Shown here: one piece after another, positions 56,457 to 64,000 of the stretch | How positions within the stretch are numbered: position 1 is the stretch's first letter | Layout: each line of letters starts with the position of its first letter | NCBI RefSeq assembly: GCF_028583425.1 | Contig: NC_072798.1 | Span: forward strand, 16,122,501-16,186,500 | Reading direction: 5' to 3' | Length of the DNA stretch: 64,000 nucleotides | From: Eublepharis macularius | Lineage: Eukaryota; Chordata; Lepidosauria; Squamata; Eublepharidae | Notes under the pieces: generated by a model | Database searches by the model: none | What the model was told of the DNA's origin: nothing | What the model saw: the letters and a program-made list of their open reading frames with translations, nothing else | Made by a program: the position numbers and the translations under genes

Positions 56457-58785
56457 CTGGGGGGGGAAACAAACAAACAGAAATGGAGGTTTCAGTTTCT
56501 CCCAAACAGGTGGTTCAAAGAGAACTCTATAACCTGATATGCAGGGCTTTTTTTCTGGGAAAAGAGGTGGTGGAACTCAGTGGTGGAACTCAGGACCGCA
56601 CAATGACATCACTTTGGGTCAGCTGAAACAAGGGGGGAGTTTTTTAAAGTTTAAATCGCCCTTGGCGAAAATGGTCACATGACCGGTGGCCCTGCCCCCT
56701 GATCTCCAGACAGAGGGGACTTTAGATTGCCCTCTGCGCCGCTGGAGGGCAATCTCAACTCCGCTCTGTCTGGAGACCAAGGGGCGGGGCCACTGGCCAT
56801 GTGACCATTTTCAAGAGGTGCCGGAACTCCATTCCACCGTGTTCCCGCTGAAAAAAAGCCCTGCTGATACGGAGAAGAACATGAACCTTCTCATAAGCTG
56901 GGACCTTTTGGAGGGAAATACTAAGCATGGGGCTTCTAAGGAATGGGGGAAAGGAGGGACTTTCCAGAATGACTTATGAAAAAAAGAGTCCATGGCAAGA
57001 GGCAACCTAATCTTATTTCAAAGTAAAACGGAAAGAAAAGATGCAAATGAGGATTCGAGATTTAAGTCCAAACTTCAAGCTATTTAAAGTGGAGCCCGAT
57101 CATTGTAAAATCTTTCCTAGGAGGAAGAAAATCACTACAGCAAAGCCAAAAGGTCCTCCCACGTGACGTGCCTTCAACCTCCTGTGGCCAGCGTACGTGT
57201 CTGTTCCACATTAAAATATATGCCCTGTGCACACGACCTGGTACGCATGCTGAATCCACAGGTGTAGAGGTGGAACGGGCATGAGCATGCTGGCCTCAAC
57301 CTGGCCTGTCCACAACTGACAACAAGTGAGGGTGCTGTTTACACACAGGTGTGTATGCAAGTGACCTCCCTGTTACTGGAAATGTCTGAAACCCATTACT
57401 TCCTGGATAACGGGAACGAAGCCTGTCAATTACTTCCAGGACCTTCGAGCTCCACTCTCCCACTGTGGCCTTGACAGAGCTGTCATCTGGGAGCTTAAAA
57501 TTCTCTACAGCATGCTGGATTCCAGTAGGAGACATAAATCTCTCTGTTTAAATTATCTCTTCTCCCCCCCACCCCAAACCTTGCAAAGGACTGGTACCAT
57601 ATTCACCTCCACCTGTGCCTTGCAGAGGTGGTGGTCAGATAATGGTACAAACGGTACCTCTAACATCCCCAACTCAGAATTCTCCTCAAAGGCTCACTGC
57701 AAAAACACATGTCCGGGGTGCGTCCTTTTTCATCCACTGGGCCCATCACAACCTGAGTGAGACCCACGGAGGCCATAAGATCTTGAGTCGGCCATCACGA
57801 ATATTTAACCATTGTTTCACATTTGAGTTCAAAATTAGTTCATTTTAAATCCAGAAACTTCTAAAACAAAGCTCTCTCTCTACACTCCATTTAACGTTAC
57901 AAAAGACTTCATCAGTGTCGGAGTGTGATGGATTGGGCCGGTTACATCTCAACACTGCCCCAAAGAGGCAGGATGCTGGAAGGCTTGGACATACTTATCC
58001 CGGCACGGAAGGGGAGAGCAGAATCCTAGGTCAGGCACATGACTTTTCCTGAATATCAACAGAGAGGACAGATGACTAGCAATTGGTGACACTGGTGTTG
58101 CTGTTTTCCAAAATTCACTTTTTAAAATATAGTTGTTAATTCTTCTTATTCTCTTCTTCTCTTTCAAGCAACAAATCTGTCCTTCATTGCTGCGTAGTCT
58201 TCTGTTACACTTCTACTGCACTGATTTGTAACTTCAACCATTGCAGGGTTTTTTTAATGTTACACAACCCAAAGCGGTGCTCTAGCAGGAAAGTAGGAAG
58301 ATTTGGGAAGACGATGCCTGCCTCTGAGCATGTACAGAGTGAAATTCTGAAATTTTCTAGAACCTCCCTTCCTGACCCTCCTCTTCAAATGACATTCATT
58401 TGAAAGAGGCTCCAAATTCCTAATAAAGGAAAAGAAATGAATTCTTGGAGTTCAGGAAGAATTTGGGTAAAGATTCCTCTAAGTGACACCCTACCCCGAT
58501 GGTATTTGAATACTCATCTGGTCCGAATCTGAACTGGTATTTTTGATCTCTGAGAATCTATCATGGCAGCCATTTAATTAAGTCTCATTATTTGGCCTTA
58601 GCCAATGCTTCTCATTCAGTGCTGGGAAAGTGGATGAGCGTCACTGCCCTGGACCAGAAACCTCGGGAAAGGACCTTAAGTTTCTACCAGTTTCTTTTAA
58701 AACGTAATGTTTTAAATTAGCATTAGAAGTTTTATTCGTTGCAATGCACGCCTGTGTTTGACAACCTGTGTGTATTAATGCAAAC
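56457..58785 (-). other. PLEKHA5: PLEKHA5 last intron
   Basis: The intron contains the foldback hAT-type element copy 3 (56542-56863). A minus-strand frame at 57535-57296 is open but not recognised, and no conserved exon was found. The remainder shows nothing I can name. Confidence 0.6.
56542..56863. mobile_element. Foldback hAT-type non-autonomous element, copy 3
   Basis: Same family as 5098 and 33283, from CAGGGCTTTTTTTC to GAAAAAAAGCCCTG. Flanks ctgatatg (56534-56541) and ctgatacg (56864-56871) are an 8-bp duplication with one mismatch. The left arm carries about 60 extra bases (around 56582-56665, with ATGACATCACTTTGGGTC), so this is a length variant or a carrier of an insertion. Confidence 0.88.
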
Positions 58786-58931
58786 CTGCTGCTGCAGCGT
58801 TTCCTCTCGAAGTCTGTGCCGGCATCTCGAAGGAAGGAATGACATCTTCCTGCTCTTGAAGGCCGGCTTCTTCACTCTCTTCTGCGCTGCTTTCGGGTTT
58901 GTGGTTTGTAACGGGGGCCTCGTTCTCTGGG
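58786..58931 (-). CDS. PLEKHA5: PLEKHA5 penultimate coding exon in window
   Basis: The 146-nt exon has one leading base, 48 codons and one trailing base. It reads SPENEAPVTNHKPESSAEES, then EEAGLQEQEDVIPSF and TSRGN. This aligns with the mammalian PLEKHA5 tail as I recall it (SPQDETQTANHKPEE, later EVSRGN). The acceptor is ttctctccccag at 58932-58933 and the donor is GTTTGC from 58785 downward. The region is acidic and predicted disordered. The Ala run at the 3' end comes from a (GCA)n tract. Confidence 0.85.
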
Positions 58932-60729
58932 CTGGGGAGAGAAGAGAGCTACGTTTAGAGTTTCCTTTAACTTCTAATTAGGTTAACTGGTACAGGATAC
59001 TACTTTAATAAAAGTCTAACACAAAAAATGCTAATTGAGACGTAAAGGATGATGAGATCATGTAAAAAAATATCTTGAAATCTAAGCTTTTGGGGGAGAA
59101 AATAAAATCAGTTACTGCTTTCTACATTACCAATTTTATTTTAAAAATAAACCGCACGAGACAAGAGAGTCTTTTTCATTTTTACCTAGCTCGACTCCAA
59201 CTGAAGCAGAATAGAGTGCTTAAAGTGAGTTGGAGGGTAAATTATTCTTTCTGTTCTGCATGTGCCACACATGTTTGTGCTTCCCATCGGTAGGGAGAGG
59301 TAGACGATTAATTAATTTTGAGAGCTGTTCCTTGCTGGAGCTTCTGCACTGCAGGCAGATGTACCTGCTTCTGCAAAGGTGAGGAACTGGGTTAGACTCC
59401 AGAGGGCTGCACAGGCAACAGAGCCTTCCAGGCCTCCTTTTCCTCTCTCAGCCCCTGATCTCCTCATCCCCACTCCAGCTTTGGAAGGCTGGAGTTTGCC
59501 TAGAGCTGCATTCACTATAGTACCGGGGCTATAACCACAAGGGAATAAACACATGCAGGCCCACGGAAAAGTATGTTGGGCTTGAAGTTCTTTCATCCCA
59601 AGCTTGATTTTTATATGAAAATGCAATTCTGCCCTCGAGTCATAGCTGACTTATGGTGACCCCTAGTGGGGTTTTCAGGGCAATAGACTAACAGAGTTGG
59701 TTTGGCCTTTGCCTGCCTCTGCAACCCTGGTCTCCGTTGGAGGTCTCCCATCCAATCACTAACCAAGGGTGACCCTGCTTAGCTTCTGAGGTCTGAGAGG
59801 ATCAGGCTTGCCTGGGCTATCCAGGTCAGGGCTGGTTTTTATATATCGGTGGCAGAATGGTCTTGACAGCTCCATTATTTATATTGCTTTTTCTTAAAAA
59901 GAAACTTCACAATTTTGGTTATGATTTTAATATATTGGGGAAATGGTTTGGATTATAACAAGCTCTCAGTAAAATTAAAGCAACCCCCATAAACAGAAGA
60001 ATACTGAATACACATTGAAGGTTAATCTAATAATGCACACAAATAAAGCTTAATCCTTTCCCTTTAACATAATCTCGGTATATAAACATACTAAAGCCAA
60101 TTAACTTCTATCCAAACAACAGGACAAGCTTTGGAAAAACATATTTTAAGGAAAAGCAAATATAGACAGAACAGACATCACACAGATGAAACAAAAAAAA
60201 AAGTCTCAAATATGTTTAAAAGCTGAACTTGTGCCAATGAAGTTTACTGATGCATTCCAAATGGACATTAAGCATGCATTCTATCCACTGAGAAATGCCA
60301 AGTGACAGCTACAAGGCAAACCATCCTGACTGCCACCACGGGCACACACTTAATCCATTAAAGAGTACTGGGTTGGTTTCAGCTTTTGTCCCCTTCAGCA
60401 GGAAACTGGTAACACACAGGACTTCTCATACAAGGACTATATTTTTAAGGAATTAAGAATACTGATTTCTGTTCTGCAACAGAAATTTTATTGTTTATTG
60501 TCCCCCAATCCACGAGCTGTAAGTGGCTACAAAAGTTGTAGCTGTAAATTGTTTGTTTCTACGGTTTCCTCAGGGATTAGATTAATGTATGTGGATTTTG
60601 AACCTGAGAAGGGGGGCAGTAAATAAGAATGCAGGAGATACTGTTCTCTGTATTCACAGATGTGGAAACCATTTCGGATTTCCAAAATCTGAAAGGTCTG
60701 CTGTTAAGAAGAGGTTAGTTTTCCTTTAC
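58932..60729 (-). other. PLEKHA5: PLEKHA5 intron
   Basis: The intron contains a reverse 5S-derived SINE (59630-59830). The stretches 58935-59625 and 59835-60725 show nothing I can name. Confidence 0.75.
59630..59830 (-). mobile_element. 5S rRNA-derived SINE, reverse orientation
   Basis: TCATAGCTGACTTATGGTGA, TTGCCTGCCTCTGCAACCC, GGAGGTCTCCCATCCAATCA and CCCTGCTTAGCTTCTGAGGT are the reverse of the 5S-derived SINE family. The 5S-like promoter lies near 59740-59805. Confidence 0.82.
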
Positions 60730-60848
60730 CTGGTTTCATAATCTTGTCTCTCTTTTAGTTCTTTTGGTTCTTCTGCAGCCTCGTTGGGACTGTCCTCCTT
60801 TGAAGCAACAGACCCATCCGATGATAGTAGACTATCACTTTTTGGTAA
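60730..60848 (-). CDS. PLEKHA5: PLEKHA5 coding exon
   Basis: The exon is 119 nt: 39 codons plus two bases. It reads LPKSDSLLSSDGSVASKEDS, then EEPKELKERQDYET. The acceptor is catcctctcccag at 60849-60850 and the donor is GTAAAG at 60729. Entry in phase 0 and exit in phase 2 fit the neighbours exactly. The segment is a low-complexity, serine- and acid-rich part of the PLEKHA5 C-terminal tail. Direct similarity to mammals is weak, so the call rests on splice sites, frame and position. Confidence 0.75.
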
Positions 60849-61282
60849 CTGGGAGAGGATGAAAAAAAGTATAAACACTTTAACATCCAGGGCATTTTTC
60901 TATCATTGTGATTTCACAGACACCAGTTACTTGAGCAAACACCATTTAGGAAAATGCAATTCGCTTAGCCCAAGCAGTAAGTACAAACCTATATTCATAA
61001 TCTTGAAAAGCTCACTTTTTAGAAAGAAAGTTCCTGTTTAGCAAAAGGATTGCAAAAAGATTTCCAAAATCACACAGAAGAACTCCAGAATCAGCATAGT
61101 GCAATTCTGGGGCTGAATCCTACAACTCCACTCCACTAATGGCGGACTCTTCCAGCGACTCAAAGAGGCTCTTCCAAAAGCGCTGTTAGTGGGACAGAGT
61201 CATAGGATCCAATGCTCAGATCTCTTCCTGTTGCTGTTCTACATGATCTGATTCCCAGCCCATAAAAAGGGGAAAGCAGCAC
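60849..61282 (-). other. PLEKHA5: PLEKHA5 intron, short
   Basis: A 434-bp intron. I see no repeat in it. Confidence 0.75.
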
Positions 61283-61426
61283 CTGTGCAGCAAAACCGGC
61301 ATCACGATCCTCATCTTTCAGCCATGGCGTGTCCATGCAATTTTGATGGCTTTGGCCCAAGTCGTTCGCTTTAATGGCGTACTCTATTTCCTTGGTTATA
61401 CTCAAGAAGTCATCCTTCCTTTGGTT
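61283..61426 (-). CDS. PLEKHA5: PLEKHA5 coding exon
   Basis: The exon has 48 codons and is phase 0 at both ends. It begins NQRKDDFLSITKEIEYAIKA, then NDLGQSHQNCMDTP, corresponding to the mammalian stretch around RRRDDKELDTAIREND as I recall it. The acceptor is tgttctgcag at 61427-61428. The donor is CAG followed by GTGCTG, a weak match. The charged N-terminal half may be helical. It lies in the tail of the protein, beyond the WW and PH domains. Confidence 0.82.
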
Positions 61427-61499
61427 CTGCAGAACAGGTGTGACATAACGTGAACACGGAGGGAACTGGCTGCACCATTATAAAGCAGACCGACCATAA

Positions 61500-61865
61500 G
61501 GATCGCCTTCTCCCCTATAAACCGACCCAGCTGCTCTCTTAACCTTTGGAGGCCCTGCCTCCGGTGTCCCCACCATCTGGGGCTAGACAGGGGGCACCCC
61601 GAGAAAGGGTGCTAAAACTTTGGAACTCCCTTGCCTGGGAGATTAATCTGTCCCCCTTTACTGCCGTCGTCAGTCATACCCTCATTAACTGCTATTGACC
61701 CTCCGCCTTGTCCTTTCTGTTGTTTGTGTTTTTACTGAATTATTTTTAATATTTTAAATGTTTTAAATTTAAATTATTTTAATTTTTTTAAACGTCTGCT
61801 GCCTTGGGGTACCCTATTTGGGTAGAACAGCAGCATACAAATGTTAACAACAACAATATAAAGGC
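61500..61865 (+). mobile_element. L2-like LINE 3' end
   Basis: A degraded coding part (AAACTTTGGAACTCCCTTGC) is followed by a T/A-rich UTR, GCTGCCTTGGGGTACCC and AACAGCAGCATACAAATG, with an AACAAC tail. It resembles the L2-type tail at 34625-35080 in layout. Confidence 0.6.
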
Positions 61866-62604
61866 AGATACTATTAACAGCAAACCACCCCATAAAAGTC
61901 TGCCAAGAAAATGTCGTGATGCGACGTCCCCCCATGGGTCAGTAATGACTCGGTGCTTGCATAGGGTGCTTGCACACCTCTACTTTTTTTTTACTGTTTG
62001 AAAATAGGTTAATATACTCACATAGACCAACCATTCAAAATAATTTCACTTATACAAACAGAAAACACACATACACAACGGGAGTGAAAACGCATGGGAA
62101 TGTGCATGTCCTGTTTGTTTTCTGTGCTGCAGAAAAATGGGACTCTCGCCAGTTCTCAGGAGAGTTGCACACCATCTACCTTTGCTGGACACCATTAAAG
62201 GAACATTTCAGGAAACATTACAAATTCCTTAGATGTCAATATCAGGAATGACTGAGGTACTCTTAGGGGGTGGGGAGAAAAAAACTGGTGAGCAGGAGGA
62301 CTGCTCAAAGCATATTGGGAGTCCACTGTCTCCAACACTTGTCCACTCGGGTTAATGAGTTTGTCTGTCAGTACAAACAGGTTTGTATTTGTTGGAGCAT
62401 AGCAATATCTTGTGTACAAAGAAGAAGGGAAGAATGTCCTGTCCAGGTAGTGAGCTCTACTTAGAGAGGACTTTAGGGGGAATGCTCTCTTTCTCATAAG
62501 GGTTTTTCTCCTTGTCTGTCTGCAGAATGCTACTCTTAGGGCAATCTCCTCCTTCTCAGAACTCTCTAGAATTCTCTCTAATAGCGAGGCAGCTAGATTT
62601 TTCT

Positions 62605-62735
62605 TTCTTTCTTTGGATTTCTATTCCGCCCTCCCCGCAAGCAGGCTCAGGGCAGATTACATAATTTAAAACGCAATAACAACAATAAATACTCCATAAA
62701 ATTCATAAAATATCATAAAAACTCAGTTAATTAAC
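62605..62735 (-). repeat. Retroposon 3' fragment
   Basis: A (TTTC)n start, TTTCTATTCCGCCCTCCCCG and GCAGGCTCAGGGCAGATTAC, followed by an A-rich run with ACAACAATAAAT. This is a common reptile SINE/LINE 3' end read in reverse. Confidence 0.5.
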
Positions 62736-63191
62736 ATAATAGAATATTCTTCTTTCCTATACAGTTTCTCAGGTTTATTAATAAAGCTTTTGTTACTCTT
62801 GATCATTTCTGTGTCCTGACTGCTGCACAGGCACTCAGCCAACAGTATTAAACTTCCTGGTTCAGTTCCAGGCCATTATTTTCCTCACTGCCACAGGAAG
62901 GAGAGCGCTACCAGCAGCAATCCAGAAGGGAGGAGGCTGGCTTGAAAGCTACTCTTCCACTCCCATTAGACGCTTCTGTCTGCTTGTGGGGAAAAAGCCT
63001 TCTTTTCTAGCAACCCCACTGGACACCCCCGTTCAATTCCCTCCACCAACAGTTCTGAACGCGCACACATTTGTTCTGCATGCACACACCCTGGAAAGCG
63101 CAGCACAGAAATACTGCTCAACCTTAACTCCAATCTGACTCAGTTTTTGCCTACGAATGTGCTACTGACAGTAATGGAGCTGGTGGCAAAC

Positions 63192-63401
63192 CTGAGACAT
63201 TTTTAAGGGACTCTCTCTAACGAGGGAAGGGCTTTGTGAAGGGGACAGATCTGAGAGCCCGAGAATATTCAGCCCTTTCTTCTTCTCCCTCAGACAGGCC
63301 TGCTGGTGTCTCTTTATTCTTTCCATCTGCTCCTCCACGGTCATTCGAGGGCGAACACTTTCTGCTAGGCACAACTGCTCCACTGCGCTTCTCGGCCTTT
63401 C
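63192..63401 (-). CDS. PLEKHA5: PLEKHA5 coding exon, conserved EEQMERIKRHQ region
   Basis: PLEKHA5 is a cytoplasmic adaptor with N-terminal WW and PH domains that binds phosphoinositides and is linked to cell junctions and microtubules. This 70-codon exon is phase 0 at both ends and encodes its best-conserved C-terminal stretch: ERPRSAVEQLCLAES, RPRMTVEEQMERIKRHQQAC, LREKKKGLNILG, then SPSQSPSLVRES. The block is shared with PLEKHA6/7 and looks helical. The acceptor is tgctttcaag at 63402-63403 and the donor is GTTTGC from 63191 downward. Upstream exons, including PH and WW, lie beyond 64000. Identification as PLEKHA5 rather than a paralogue is supported by the neighbouring AEBP2. Confidence 0.95.
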
Positions 63402-64000
63402 CTTGAAAGCAAAGAAAATGCATTGTTAAAAAAGCACTCCCAGACCCCACCCTGAAAAAAGCCCACTGTTTACAGGCAGCACCTCTGCTCGTAGTGTGCC
63501 TTCTGTTGCTCCAAATACCTGGGCATTTTATGCTACTGGAATTAATGGGCTAAGCAGAATGCAGATTGCGTAGACAGGTCAGGAGGCTGCAAAGTTAGCC
63601 TCAAAGATTTCCTTCTGTGTAACGTATCGTGCTGTGAGTCATCCCACAGAAACTGCTACGTATGTTGAAAAAACACGGGCTGCCAGACGGGAAGAACTAG
63701 AACTTCACCCCCGTAGCAATGTTGAACTCGCTCACACCCCACAAGGCTCTGAATGGACTGCAGGGATGTGGTGGAGGAAAGCGGGTTCTGTCCCGTGCAC
63801 TATCAGACTGTCATCTCAGAATGAAAACTGTTACCAAATTTAACTAATTTATATTTCACACTTTTACCAAAAAGAATTTGGGGCGGCTCATAAAAAGGAA
63901 ACAAAAGACTTATGCAATAAAAACAAAGCAATGAAATGAATAAATGTCATCTATGATTGTAATATTGTACCAGTGCAGTTCTACTCATGGTGGCTGAAAT
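63402..64000 (-). other. PLEKHA5: PLEKHA5 intron, incomplete
   Basis: Upstream intron sequence to the window edge. I see no further exon and no named repeat. Confidence 0.7.

Larger units (their letters stand above)
61427..63191 (-). other. PLEKHA5: PLEKHA5 intron
   Basis: The intron carries an L2-like 3' end (61500-61865) and a retroposon fragment (62605-62735). Otherwise I see nothing. Confidence 0.75.

Noticed and set aside
57296..57535. A possible extra PLEKHA5 exon on the minus strand (HAVENFKLPDDSSVKATV frame)
   Set aside because: It has no supported acceptor in phase, no similarity to PLEKHA5 that I recognise, and an in-frame stop upstream.

Overview
The window is nuclear DNA from an amniote, most likely a squamate reptile and possibly a gecko. 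The genes have small exons in very large introns. The interspersed repeats are CR1 and L2 LINEs, tRNA-derived and 5S-rRNA-derived SINEs, and many hAT-type non-autonomous DNA transposons. The taxonomic call is an inference from repeat flavour plus gene order.

Two host genes are present, both on the minus strand and only partly contained. The 3' end of PLEKHA5 lies at the right: five coding exons between 63401 and 56422, then a 3' UTR with a poly(A) signal near 55573. The 5' half of AEBP2 lies at the left: exon 1 with a CpG island at 26.6-27.5 kb, exon 2 at 9.5-9.7 kb, exon 3 at 3.5-3.6 kb and exon 4 at 58-244. The remaining AEBP2 exons lie beyond base 1. PLEKHA5 followed by AEBP2 in the same orientation is the conserved vertebrate order. 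All splice phases agree across every adjacent exon pair, which strongly supports both models. AEBP2 is a zinc-finger cofactor of Polycomb repressive complex 2. PLEKHA5 is a PH/WW-domain cytoplasmic adaptor. Nothing suggests the two act together.

The 28-kb intergenic interval (27.5-55.5 kb) is repeat-dominated. Its main item is a near full-length CR1 retrotransposon (about 40.2-44.6 kb, minus) with both reading frames open: ORF1 with zinc-ribbon, coiled coil and SGNH-hydrolase motifs, and ORF2 with endonuclease and reverse transcriptase. Around it lie SINEs, L2 and L1-like 3' ends, foldback elements and nested insertions.

Notable structure: three copies of a palindromic hAT-type element, each with an 8-bp target duplication; a second foldback family in four copies; a perfect 35-bp-arm palindrome at 10.8 kb; a pair of 270-bp direct repeats bracketing AEBP2 exon 3; and a hAT-type element ending 23 bp from the AEBP2 exon 1 donor site. 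I found no tRNA or rRNA gene, no CRISPR array and no prokaryote-style system. Long stretches of intron and intergenic DNA show nothing I can name.
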